From Rhipidocladum racemiflorum (Eukaryota; Streptophyta; Magnoliopsida; Poales; Poaceae), in NCBI GenBank assembly GCA_036346355.1, contig CM070581.1, forward strand, positions 9,114,001 to 9,178,000: a stretch of DNA of 64,000 bases. Reading direction: 5' to 3'. The position numbers were made by a program, and so were the translations under genes. How positions within the stretch are numbered: position 1 is the first letter of the stretch; each line of letters begins with the position of its first letter. Under the pieces are notes generated by a model that was not told where the DNA came from, made no database searches, and saw nothing but the letters and a program-made list of their open reading frames with translations. This document shows, piece by piece, positions 10,514 to 22,169 of the stretch.

Positions 10514-11840
10514 GGTGATCATTACTCTGTTGTTCATTGTTGATTTGTAACTTTGAAAGATCATTAAGCTCGGGATTTCAAGAATATCTGAATTATCTTG
10601 TGAAGTATACTATTACTAGCTGTAGTTTTCTACCTTGGTGTAATCAATGAGAATATTGAGTGGACAAATATCAAAGTCCCATTGGGATAGTCAAAATAGT
10701 ATATAATGAAGGGTAGATGGTGATTGCTTACCTCTCGTTTGCTGTAAAATCTGTGTAATTTGTATTGAGAGAGAAAGCATAGAAGCAGCTCAATGATAAT
10801 CAATTGCTTGATTATTTCTTTTGTTTTCCTTCTTTGACAATTGCTGAATTGTTTGAATCACATCAATGCTATGTTCCTAGCAGGCAACAGTGTTCAGCTA
10901 CAGGTAGCATGTTCACATAACCTTTTTTTGTTCTATTTGAGGTTGATTGAAATTATTACTCCCTAATCCCTATGATAACTAATTTGAAAATTGAAAGTCT
11001 TCTGCAATGTGGTACATTAACATCAGGAGGGGGCAGGATTTGTTGTGTTTGAGCTTTGAACATCTCTGAACGGTTGAATGGAACCAGTTTTGTTCTTTAC
11101 CACACCAATGCATATGCTAGATCTTGTTGACTTCCACTTGTACAGCGCCCTCCAACAGTGTACCATGCAGGACTTATGTGTTGTAATTATGTAATGTCTC
11201 TAGCGATCTATCACCATAAACACTTTAAATTTTCTTGGGTCTTTTGGTAACCAAGTGCTCATGGACTATATAACAAATGTAACATTACAAAAATTGTAAG
11301 CAACTTTTAGGCCAATAGTGCCATGCACCGGCAGGTGTTCAACATGTGCGCAATGCCGATTGAGCAAATAAAAGGTACGAGCCAGCTGCCATTGCATATT
11401 TGTTTTATTACTTATGTTTTCTTTGAGAATGTAAACAAACTAGGAAAAGAATGAGCATGTATTTAATGTGACAAGTCACGACACAACATCTTGAATTTGA
11501 ATATGTAGAAAACAAAGAGCATTGTGTTGTCTTCAAGTTCAATTGAATAAGCTTTGTCATACAAGAAACATTGGTATCTAATCGTAAACTTGCCTCTTTC
11601 ACACAAAATGTCTTCACATAATCGTTGTGAGGTTTTATTAGCTTAGTTGAAGAACCTAAAATCTAGGGTAGTGTGTGTCAGCATATTTTGCTATCTGTTT
11701 ATGGAAAAAACAATGGATGAAACATCAGATGTTTGTGGGTACTGCATATTTTATCTGGTAAAATTTATGCTGCCAAGTATTTCAAACTATTTTAGTGTAC
11801 TGATAGGGACGTATAATAGACTGGTGTATCTGTTCATGAT
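10514..11840. other. 3' flank of GGPP synthase; no further gene seen
   Basis: About 200-300 bp after the stop is the probable 3' UTR. The rest is AT-rich, with only short open frames on both strands and no family match, ending at the LTR at 11841. Confidence 0.5.
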
Positions 11841-14190
11841 TGTGATAACCCGTGTAATTAGCCCAGGTAAATAACAGCTTCATTATTATTACAACGAGTT
11901 AATTACACGAATCTCGGTATACTAACTAATCAAAACATCGAGCGCACCCGATATTTTATCAATTAGTACACCGTGTTCAGAGTGTTGCAATAGAACAATA
12001 CTTAGAGAATGAATGTAAATATATTACAAACCAAGTCACACAGGGCTACATGTCCGGTACTTTAGTTGTACATTAGATCCAATTACAACAAAAGGATATT
12101 ACATAGATACTAATTACAACAAAAGCCTGATGAAGCCGATGCACGGCTACTCGTACTTCTATCCCTCCTGGTAGAACTCAGCCGCCTCATCAAACCAACT
12201 AGACGCTTGAGCACTAGAGCCATTATCTAGCAAGGGGAGGTTTAGTAAGAGTGAGTACAAACGTACCCAGTAAGCATTATTAGCAAAATGTAATAGATGA
12301 ATTTTTCCTCACATCATTCCTCTCATGTCCATCCAAGTCCACTTTCTCTTCCAAAATTCATTTATTATAAAATAGAGTTTTATTAAGAAAGTTGTGTTGA
12401 TTTTAATTATCCAGAAATGCTACTAGCACTCATATCAAAGACAGACTTAGCTTCAGTAGCCTCCAATCCAGGAGACAGGCACGAATTCACGATTTTGACT
12501 CTGTGCAGGTTCGTACCACTTTACCCATAGTGACCCCATCCCGTGAGGCCCCAGAATGTTTATCATTATTCCAGTATTTGATCTCCAACCCTAATAGCCA
12601 ACAAGTAGTGGTATCCTCGACTGTTTCCCACTACCCTTAGCGTATCAGTTGTATCATGCTCCCCTGGGCTTTAAATGTAGCGCCCGATCAAATGCAGATG
12701 ATATCATGTCCCTCACTGGGACTCCCGGCATACCCAGCTTCACACTCTTGGTTAACTACTTAACCACCAACGTGGAGATCATAATACCTTCTCAGGACAA
12801 CATTTTCTGACTAATTCCACACACTATGGTTGGTACTGTAATACGGCTCATTACCTGAGTGCTAGTTATTTATCTTTATATCATAACCATGTGTAGAGGA
12901 CTCCGCCGGTTATTCCCAACTCATCGGCGCCCTCTACCCACCATAATAACATACGCCAACTCATCCATTCATTCAATAAACCATTCCAATACCAACCAAT
13001 TACCAATGCATCCATCCTTCAACCACACCATCCATCCGTATCCGATTTAAGGTTTTAATTGCAACATAAATTTTCCATGCAGTGAAGTATTTAATGAAAA
13101 CATTGGAAAACATTTAATAAAACATGATCAAAGGAACTTGCTTGGATTAGGATTGATATAACCGTTCTCGCTCGAAAGCCGAAGATGGTGGTCTGATTGA
13201 TTCAATTCTTGTCTTGAAAATATTATAGACTATTAATTTCTGGGTGATTACTAAATTTGGAATCTGATTGATGGCGTCCAACCAATTAATAACAACAATA
13301 TTAATTAATTCACACTTAATTATTATTCTTAGCAATTCAATTAATTTTTTCCTGCTGGTAAATTCCGATCCTAAAGTTTTTAAACGAAGGGACGACTAAT
13401 TAACTCAACTAGCTACAGATCACAGCGATCCACTCATTTTCTAAACTTTTCCCCTCTTTCCTTTTCTCTTCCTTCTTTTTCTCTCTTTTCTCTTTCTTTC
13501 TCTCTTTTCTTTTTCCTTCTCCCTTCGGCTTTTTTCTTTTCTCCCTTACCCTTGCCTTCTCGTCCCCTTCGCCCAACCCGATCGACACCTCTTCTCCACC
13601 CCTCGGTCTCTCCTCCCTCTCGCTCACTCGGCGACCCGGCGCCTCAGCCCTGCCTCCCGACTCGTGCCGGCAGACTCCTCTACTCGGCCGCCCCCTCTCT
13701 CCTCCACTGAATCTCCCTTTCTCTCTCTTTTCTCTCGCGGTCGACCTCCCTCTAGCCGGCTGGGATCACTGGCCCCTTTCCTCTTCTTGGCTGTCAGCTC
13801 CCCTCCATTGGCTCCTCTGGTTGCCTTCGGTTGGCTTGTTGCCTGCTCTCCGGTTGCTCTCACTTGCTCTCGGTTTGCGGAAGCTAGGAAGTGAAGAATG
13901 GCTGTGTGGGCTCTGGGGAATGATTGCCTTTGGTTAAATTGGGGCTGAATGCCTGTAGTGATGATCTTATCCTCTAAATGAGCTACAATGACCCTTTTGC
14001 CCCTCGTTTCCTTACTGGTTGCTCAATACTTACATGGGCACAATGGTCACTTACTAAATCAGGGCAATGGTGGTATTTCTACCCCTTTTATACACTTTAA
14101 TGCATTGACTAGAACCCATTTGCATGCTAATTACTTGATTAGCGACTTTAAATAATGCATTTGCTAAATGTGATTTTCAGGGTCCTTACA
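11841..14190 (-). repeat. 3' LTR of the gag-only element
   Basis: Complete LTR, 2,350 bp, starting TGTGATAACCCG and ending GGGTCCTTACA on the plus strand. It contains a long pyrimidine-rich tract (about 13430-13760) that gives charged low-complexity open frames without meaning. Sequence 11841 to about 13528 is repeated at 16708-18412 with scattered substitutions and small indels. Confidence 0.85.
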
Positions 14191-14216
14191 TCGTATCCCC
14201 CTTAAAAGGGGTTTCG
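14191..14216 (-). other. Polypurine tract of the gag-only element
   Basis: Next to the inner edge of the 3' LTR, the minus strand reads AACCCCTTTTAAGGGGGATACG. This is the purine-rich plus-strand priming site expected at this position. Confidence 0.6.
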
Positions 14217-14417
14217 TCCCCGAAATCCGGCTCACCTAACGGAAGGGTTCGGGAATTAAATAGGATTACACTACTTGAAATGAAGGAACGGAAATACATC
14301 TATACCCGCGTTGGTTGTACCTTCCACTGGCACTGTCGAGACACCATTTAAGCGACTGGGCCCTGCAAGCGAGGCTCCTCCATTGGATCCTTTAGAAGAC
14401 ATGCCACTGGGATTTTC

Positions 14418-14997
14418 TTAGCTAGGCCCTGTGGCTGGTGCACGATTCGACGGTCTCCCTGACGCTTTCTGTCTGGGTTGGCCTATTAAGAGTGGGCATC
14501 CGATCCGCTTATGTCCATCTTGGCCACAGAGATAGCACTTAGTAGGTTGTAGCGGATAGTTGTTGGGCATAGCGAGGGCCTCTACATTTATAACCTTTAG
14601 GTGAAGGTTTTGGCGAAAAACTCCGTTCCACTGGTGTAGCTGTGTAGGAACAGTTTCTCTGGTCATGTCCTTCCTTGCCACATGTATAGCAACCACGGAA
14701 TTTCTTTGGACATGTGTTACTATAGTGTGGCCTTCCGCATTTGAAGCACTTAATGAATGGATTTGATGGATTGGGAGCGGAATGCTAAAGTGGTGTAACT
14801 ATCCATGGTTGAGGTGGACTGTTTCTATTAGGCATGAGTGGCACAAAAGGTATAGGCTGAAGAGGGGAAGATGATTGTATATTGAACTTAGCCTTCTCTC
14901 TGATTGCTTCCAGATACTTCAAGACTCCCTCCAGTTCATCTGGGTTTTCCAGTGTGAGAGTGATACGAGTGCTACTTCCCTGTGACAACTGAGGCAT
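14418..14997 (-). pseudogene. Gag (nucleocapsid) remnant with two zinc knuckles
   Basis: The minus strand encodes the C-terminal half of a gag protein in shifted frames. The segment 14997-14785 reads as a capsid-tail region. At about 14749-14690 is a zinc knuckle CFKCGRPHYSNTC, followed at once by CYTCGKEGHDQRNC. Near 14550-14505 is CYLCGQDGHKRIGC. The CCHC spacing binds zinc and packages element RNA. At least one frameshift lies between the knuckles. The protein's N-terminal part is not recognisable upstream (15000-16690). Confidence 0.75.
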
Positions 14998-14999
14998 AG

Positions 15000-16690
15000 T
15001 TTCCTGAACACTGGGTAGGTTAGGATCGCAAGAAAAAGTGATCTGCTTATCGCCTGGATCTGGGAGGTTGTTTGAGGAACCTAGCCTGAGGGTTAGGTCT
15101 GGCTCTCTAGTCTGATTGTTCGAGATCCTGCAAGGCAGAGCATTAACGAGAAATAACTTAGTTAATTCTTTACCTTTAGCACAATTTTAGTTCTCATTGC
15201 TCTTCTTATATTTAGCTAGAATAATTTTATAAGGAATGGTTGGACATTTACCACTATCAGAATTCATTTATAAGATAAGAGGTCTTATTGTGTAGAAGAT
15301 GTAAAGGTTGAAGATTTTAATTAAGCCATCATCTTATTACGAGATGAGAAGTGTTATTGTGAGTAGAGGCCATTATGAATTTTGTTTTAAAGAAGAGAGA
15401 AGATGTTAGATATTTCGCTCTCTTTCGTCACTCCATTTCAGAAATTATAAGATACCATCTACCTAGTCGTCTCAGGTAAAATGCAAAACAACGAATGAAG
15501 GAGCAATTAAGATAAAAGAAAAAGGAACTTGGAAGAAATATAATACAATGATTAAATCAAACAAGGAAACGATAAAGAACATGGTGTCCAAGCACCAAGA
15601 ACTCCGCACGACGGACACGCTCAAGCCCACAACTAAACCTAGAGAAGAACTTGACACAAGATCAAAACAAGGGAAGAAACAACAAAGAATCTTAATGCCT
15701 GAGCACCAAGGATTCCTCAAGTTATGTGCTCAAGCCATGCTTGGACTCGCATATCCAAGTACGCCACGGATCTTGCATCTGGGAGCATTTCCAATCCTTA
15801 GCTCCTATTTCTATTTGATGTACTCAACTATTTAATCGCCCACAACACACTTCACAATATAAATTTCTATACTACAGCTGGTCTCTAAAATAAACAACAT
15901 CATTCTTGGCTAATGAACCTATCTACTTATCACCTTGCACTGAAATATTAGCATGGAGGTAATGTAATTGCTAGAATGCAGTTATAAGCATGACATTGAT
16001 TGTGTATATGATATCTAACTGGCATATTTAATTGAGTAAATGAAACCTAACTAACCTAAGTTAGAACAATTAAGGTACTACTGAGATACAATATTAAGAT
16101 GCAACCACGAATAATTATGAATGCATTCATAACTACCCGCTCTTACAAAATAGAAGTAATTACATAATAGCATCAATAACATTTTAGCATCTAACATACA
16201 TTGGAGTATTTGAAGTATCACCGAAATGCAATGATAAAATGCAAACATGGATCATTCTGAGTGCAATTATGACCACCAGCTTTTGCAGGATAGAAACAAT
16301 TCTTCAGCCACCTCATTCTATGTTCAACAATATTAAACATGATGATACACAATACTTTAGGAATACTAAACATGATAATATTCAATGTTAAGATGTAATT
16401 ATAAGAAGCTAGCTTAAATAGAGAAGGCATTTACACAACATTGCCATGATAAGCCACACCATACTTTGTCCTTATCCAACAAAGAAACTAATTACGAGTA
16501 GCTATCCCCCTTAAAAGGATCTACCTAGCATTGGTGGTCCAATTAAAATCAATAAGACAAAAGAGCTAAAGCTACTGCTATTGTTTGATAAGACAAGAAT
16601 TACCATATACTAATTGTATATAGCTAGCAAATCCTTTTCCTTAGGATTTCCAACTGGTCTCTAATTATTTAATTGCTGCTTCTCGCAACC
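15000..16690 (-). other. Internal region of the gag-only element, no polymerase
   Basis: Between the gag remnant and the primer-binding site I see no protease, polymerase or integrase motif on either strand. Short open frames such as 15548-15835 have no recognisable domain. This is probably untranslated leader and decayed gag. Confidence 0.5.
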
Positions 16691-16695
16691 ATTAC

Positions 16696-16706
16696 TCTGA
16701 TACCAC
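16696..16706 (-). other. Primer-binding site of the gag-only element
   Basis: The minus strand reads TGGTATCAGAG one base from the LTR end at 16708, matching the 3' end of initiator tRNA-Met. Confidence 0.75.
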
Positions 16707-16707
16707 C

Positions 16708-18412
16708 TGTGACGACCCGTGTGCCCAGTGAAATAACAGCTTCACTGTCATTACACCGAGTTAATTACATGAATCTCAGTATACTAACTAATCAAAACAT
16801 CGAGTGCACCCGATATTTTATCAATTAGTACACAGTGTTGAGAGTGTTACAACAGAACAATAATTAGAGACTGAATGTAAATATATTACAAACCAAGCCA
16901 TACAGGGCTACATGTCCAGTACTTTAGTTGTACATCAGATCCAAGTACAACAAAAGGACATTACATAGATACTAATTACACCAAAAGCCCGACGAAGTCG
17001 ATGCACGGCTACTCGTCCTTCTATTCCTCCTGGTAGAACTCAGTCGCCTCGTCAAACCAACCAGACGCTTGAGCACCAGAGCCATTATCTAGCAAGGAGA
17101 GGTTTAGCAAGAGTGAGTACAAACGTACTCAGCAAGCGTTATTAGCAAAATGCAATAGATGAATTTTTGCTCATATCATTACTCTCATGTCCATCCAAGT
17201 CCACTTTCTCTCCAAAAATCCATTTCTCATAAAATAGAGTTTTATTAAGAAAGTTGTGTTGATTTTAAATATCCAGAAATGCTACTAGCACTCGTATCAG
17301 AGACAAACTTAGCTTCTGTAGCCTCCAATCCAGGAGACAGTCATGAATTCATGATTTTGACCCTGCGTAGGTTCGTACCACTTTACCCATAGTGACCCCA
17401 TCCCGTGAGGCCCCAAAATGTTTATCATTAGTCCAATATTTGATCTCCAACCCTAATAACCAACGTGTAGTGGTGTCCTCGATTGTTCCCTACTACCCTT
17501 AGCATATCGGTTGTATCATGCTACCACAACAGCACTGATACTCCCTTGGGCTTTAAATATAGCGCCTGATCAACCGCAGCTGATATCATGTCCCTTACTA
17601 GGACTCCCGACATACCTAGCTTCACACTCCTAGTTAACTACTTAACCACCAACGTGGATATCATAATACGTTCCCAGGACAGCCTTTCTGACTAATTCCA
17701 CACACTATGGTTGTCACTGCAATACGACCCATTACCCGATTGTTAGTTATTTATCCTTATATCATAACCATATGTAGAGGACCCGCTGGCTACTCTCAAC
17801 TCATCGGCGCCCTCTACCCACCATAATAACATACGCCAACTCATCCATTCATTCAATAAACCATTCCAATACCAAGCAATTACCAATCCGTCCATCCTTC
17901 AACCACACCATCCATCCGTATCCGATTTAAGATTTTAATTGCAACATAAATTTTCCATGCAGTGAAGTATTTAATGAAAATATTGGAAAACATTTAATAA
18001 AACATGATCGAAAGAACTTGCCTGGATTAGGATTGATATAATCGTTCTCGCTCGAAAGCCGAAGATGGTGGTCTGATTGATTCAGTTCTTGTCTTGAAAA
18101 TATTATAGACTATTAATTTCTGGGTGATTACTAAATTTGGAATCTGATTGATGGCGTCCAACCAATTAATAACAACAATATTAATTAATTTACACTTAAT
18201 TATTATTCTTAGCAATTCAATTAATTTTTTCCTGCTGGTAAATTCCGATCCTAAAGTTTTTAAACGAAGGGATGACTAATTAAGTCAACTAGCTACATAT
18301 CGCAGTGATCCAGTCATTTTCTAAACTTTTCCCCTCTTTTCTTTTATCCTCCTTCATTTTCTCTCTTTTCTCTTTCTTTCTCTCTTTTCTTTTTCCTTCT
18401 CCCTTTGGCTTT
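16708..18412 (-). repeat. 5' LTR of the gag-only element, truncated
   Basis: It matches the first 1.7 kb of the LTR at 11841 (for example the CCGATATTTTATCAATTAGT stretch). The match ends inside the pyrimidine tract at about 18412, where sequence with a Helitron-like 3' terminus starts. The remaining 0.65 kb of the LTR is absent to the right. Confidence 0.8.
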
Positions 18413-18450
18413 ACTAGGAAGATCTGCGCGTCATGCCGCGCCGCTAGTAA
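18413..18450 (-). mobile_element. Helitron-like 3' terminus
   Basis: On the minus strand the end reads GCGCGGCATGACGCGC, then about 8 bases, then CCTAG followed by T. The first part folds as a perfect 5-bp GC stem with a 6-base loop. A short GC hairpin about 10 bp before CTAG|T is the hallmark of Helitron 3' ends. The element would extend rightwards to a 5' TC end that I cannot place with certainty. Confidence 0.55.
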
Positions 18451-19550
18451 CATTGTTTTAGCAGTCGAGATCATGTGAAAAATAGTTTAGAAATGTAAAA
18501 TGAAATTCTAATCTTTTTAACCAAATCGTATAAATGCAGGGAGGGTAAGATGTAATATTCACCAAGAATCCGATTGAAGGGATGGATGGATCGAAAATCG
18601 TTAATTACGTATAGACTAACAAATTTGCTGTGTTCATTCGAATCTAACGGCTCCATCGATGAAATGTAAAGGTAATCTCTGATATGAGCTGAATGCTGGC
18701 GCTGGCATAGTCAACTATATTAACAAAGTTTAATTAGGCATTCATAGAAAATGGGATATGCTATGGTAAGCAGGCAGACTTTAGGTAGTCAATTTTGAAT
18801 TTTGGCATGAAAACTTATTCGTAGGAACTGTTCATGCTCTGACAAACGAAAAGTAAAAGAATGCAGCTAGTTCTATCATGGAGCAATAATGATTTCAGTA
18901 TCATTAGGCTATAGAGGAATGCAATCAGGCAAAGGAAGGTATACGCTAGTTATTTCTGATAGAACTTTAGGGTACACAAAGGTATAATTCTATGTTAAAC
19001 GATTACAGAATGCCGAAGGTTTGAATAACAGGAAATGCTTTCGATGAGATACATAGGATTAAGGGATAATATAAGTGGTGATATATTGAGCCATGATCTG
19101 TCGCATATGGATACGTACGATGTTCGTTACACGGCCAACCAAAAGACCAGTTAATTTAAGATAGATAATTACCTGGGTGCAAGGATAGTATAAGGAATTA
19201 AGAACAGCATTAGCCTACTATGGCACACTGGCAGTACATTAGGTATCTGTAAGGTAGCGCTCAAAATAGGCATAAGAAAAGCATACGGCTGGAATTCCTA
19301 TTAGGCTCTGTGTTTTGTCCCCAGCTAAGCTTCCATCATGGTACCCTGTTATAAACAAAGAACTATTAATCTGGTTAGCAGAACATGAGTAAAGTCAGAA
19401 ACAAGAGAGTGTCAAGGTTTGGGCCTACCTCTTCATCAGGCAAAACAAAGTCTAGGCGTAATACATTGTGTGGATAGTCTGGGTTGACATATTATGAAAA
19501 ACGTGTAGTTCTAACATGGATCTGTCACTGATGTAATTGCTGTGTCACGG

Positions 19551-19552
<2 letters not shown>
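18451..19552. other. No gene seen; possibly non-autonomous Helitron body
   Basis: AT-rich sequence with only short open frames. No Rep/helicase motif is present. If the terminus at 18413 is real, this stretch belongs to a non-autonomous Helitron. Confidence 0.4.

Positions 19553-19613
<61 letters not shown>
19553..19613. repeat. (TA)n microsatellite
   Basis: About 30 uninterrupted TA units. An open frame running through it (poly Tyr-Ile) is a by-product of the repeat. Confidence 0.95.
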
Positions 19614-19615
<2 letters not shown>

Positions 19616-19966
19616 CATTCATAATAGGCACAGGTTTTCGATGGTAAATACCATAGATAAATGCCCGTGCGTTGCTACGAAAAACAAAATTGATAACGAA
19701 AAAAAAATTAAAAAATTATTTCACAAGATCAAACATCTATCTTTAACGCTTCGTTTCTTGCGAAAGCTAGCTAATTAAAGCAACGCTTCGTTTCTTGCGT
19801 AGGGCAATTAAGCAGGGCAATTAAGTAGGGCAATTAAGCAGGGCAATTAAGCGGCAATTAATGACGTGAGAAGAACGAACCACTGCCACCAAGTGCTGCT
19901 TTAGAATAGTAGAGATATATAGGCATTCATAATAGGCACAGGTTTTCGATGGTAAATACCATAGAT
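19614..19966 (-). repeat. 250-bp insert between ~50-bp direct repeats
   Basis: The ~50-bp sequence starting AGGCATTCATAATAGGCACA and ending ATACCATAGAT occurs at 19614-19664 and again at 19918-19967, with a third, diverged copy at about 21531-21580. Between the first two lies a 250-bp segment. On the minus strand it begins TCTCTACTATTC after an A (Helitron-like 5' end) and ends with GTAGCAACGCACGGGCATTT (Helitron-like hairpin region). Confidence 0.55.
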
Positions 19967-20453
19967 GAAGTTTAAGAAAGCAACATAACAACCTAGCTGC
20001 ATGATCGCTAACTGAAAAGATATAGCCACACAGTAATGATGAGGATCCTGATAGTGATATATATAAAGAGGAGAAGTCATGACAATAAAGCAAAGCAAAA
20101 AAGCCGAAAGGCTAGACGACGCAGGATAATGCCGATCATAGATAGGAAACGCAAAGAGAACAGTTACACAAGCGGTAATAACTGATCTCGATGCACACGG
20201 CGAAAAGTAAGATATAGAACATAGAGGATGACAAAAATAGATCAAAGTAGAAAGACGTAAGGACGGTTTACAAATTAAAACATCGATGGCAGATGAGAAG
20301 TAGAAAGGCAATGATTGTATAAACAGTAATGCCGGGTATTCGCAGGTATAGCCCATGATAAAAGAAGAGCAGTATATAGAAGTAAGGCACGAATCATGGA
20401 GCAAGGGAAAATTTGTAATACAGAATCGTAAGGAATAATGTGATGCTAACTTA

Positions 20454-20840
20454 GGCTATGTTTGAATCCTTGAACTAATTGTTAGCTGGCTAAAAATTAG
20501 CTCTAGTCTATCCAAACAGGAAGACTAATATAGGTGGGCTAATTTTTAGCCAACCCCTTAGCTAACAATTAGTCCATTAGTTGGTTGGGAGGAGCTAATT
20601 TGGGCTAATAGCATGTAACACGCTGGAAAAAGTCTGAAATACCCTCGCGCTGGTCTTATCCTCATTTCCTCACCCATTATGAGGGGGCAAACATGACTTC
20701 TCTAAGAAATTAGCCCAACCATTAGTCATGTATCCAAACAGCCCTGGGCTAATTTTAGATGGACTAATTATTAGCTGGCTAACAATTAGCTCTAGCCATT
20801 AGCCAGCTAACAATTAGTTTTAGCCCATACAAACATGGCC
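20454..20840. mobile_element. MITE, PIF/Harbinger-type
   Basis: 387-bp non-coding element. Its termini GGCTATGTTTG and CAAACATGGCC are inverted copies, and TTA flanks both sides (20451-20453 and 20841-20843). It contains 'TTAGCTGGCTAA' words like the MITEs at 7868 and 9597, suggesting a related family. Confidence 0.75.
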
Positions 20841-20843
20841 TTA

Positions 20844-22165
20844 GTTGTATGTTGCAGCTGGAGTTTAACCGAAGAGTGCAATATATTTTTTCATTGGAAA
20901 ACACAATATATGTATGCAAAAAGGGAAACCAGGATGAGAGCACTTAGATACGGCCGGAATCAAGGCTAAGAATAGTCCATATTTGATTCATTGCGAAAAG
21001 GGCACTGCATCTATGAAAAAAGAGAAAGCAGCCTAAGAATCGGAAAATATCTAGCAATATTATGGTGTTCTATAAAGGTGATGCACAGAATACTACAATA
21101 ATACAGTAAGCTAGCCTAAGCAAGAGGCATGCTAAAATGAAACAATAGAAAGTCCATAAGAATACATAAACACAGGCAATAACATACAGCGAAACGAATT
21201 GCTTGCTGCATCTGTAATCAGTCGAGACTAAACGAATAGAAAATAAAAGCGTGCAATATAATTAGATATAGCAAGAAGTGAACTCAAGTGTACGTATAAC
21301 AGACCATTTCCCAAATAGATAACGCAAGCAGTATCAGGATTCATACACAGTATAAATAACTATATAGAATAAAACAAGAGGAGAGGTATTTACAGCAAAA
21401 GATCATCATGAGCGCAAGCCGAAACCAAAAAAGAGTTCGCACGAAAACATGACATATACCAAGTACCAAAAAACATTAGGCAAATAAGAAACATGGAAAG
21501 AAACAGTATGTTTCCCATATATATATCTAGTCATTCATAATAGGCACAGATTTTCGATGGTAAATACCATAGATGAAGTTTAAGAAACACAACAAACAAG
21601 ATAGACAATAAACTAAACGAACCAGACGGAAGGAAAAGAGGAACCAAAATAGGTTCACTAACAACAGCAGGCCCAATCACAGAATAGCTAACCAAATCCA
21701 AAAACAGTATAAATACTTACGACACGGAACCACGACGTCAAGACGACGATAACCAGGAGGAGTGCATTGCAGGGCGACGAACGGAGAGCATCGAGCGCAA
21801 CAATATAGCAGAGCATTCCCATCACGCCCGCTATTAAAATATTGAATTTGAGGTCAATTAGTGGGGTTTTAGTTAAGAGGGTGCTACCCATGGAAAATTT
21901 GGGCATGGTAAGGTTGCTATGGATTAAATTTCGTAGATTTAATACTATATAATTGTGAGGTCTAGAACCAAACCAGTCAGACCACTCACCCCAAAGTTCG
22001 AGCGAGGCCGAACATTCCAATTTTGTTCCAGGCAAGCTTTTCTTTGATCAATTTTCACTAAATGTATCATTCATGCATTGGAAAAAATATATGTTTAAAT
22101 TAAAAATATTAAATGGGACACAGATGGTATATGGTTTGGCTATTGAGTTGAGGATTGGTTAAGTG
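20844..22165. other. No gene seen
   Basis: Repeat-like AT-rich sequence. It includes the third copy of the ~50-bp direct repeat (about 21531-21580). A minus-strand open frame at 21688-22035 has no recognisable domain. Confidence 0.5.
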
Positions 22166-22169
22166 AATG

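Larger units (their letters stand above)
11841..18412 (-). mobile_element. Gag-only (non-autonomous) LTR retrotransposon, 5' LTR truncated
   Basis: A minus-strand element. Its 3' LTR is 11841-14190 (2,350 bp) and its 5' LTR 16708-18412, which matches the 3' LTR over about 1.7 kb and then stops. LTR ends read TGTAAGGACCC and GGTCGTCACA/GGTTATCACA on the minus strand (TG...CA). A tRNA-Met-type primer site adjoins the 5' LTR, and a purine-rich tract adjoins the 3' LTR. The 2.5-kb internal region encodes only a broken gag with two zinc knuckles. No protease, reverse transcriptase, RNase H or integrase is visible, so it would depend on another element. The lineage is probably Ty3/gypsy. Confidence 0.8.

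Noticed and set aside
13409..13894. Charged Lys/Glu/Arg low-complexity open frames
   Set aside because: They translate a pyrimidine-rich tract inside an LTR.
16691..16707. tRNA-Met-like sequence (also at 3081, 35891 and 63609)
   Set aside because: Only the 11-14 bp primer-binding match next to an LTR is present; no tRNA cloverleaf.
19542..19778. Open frame through the TA repeat
   Set aside because: Microsatellite translation (Tyr-Ile repeats) without meaning.
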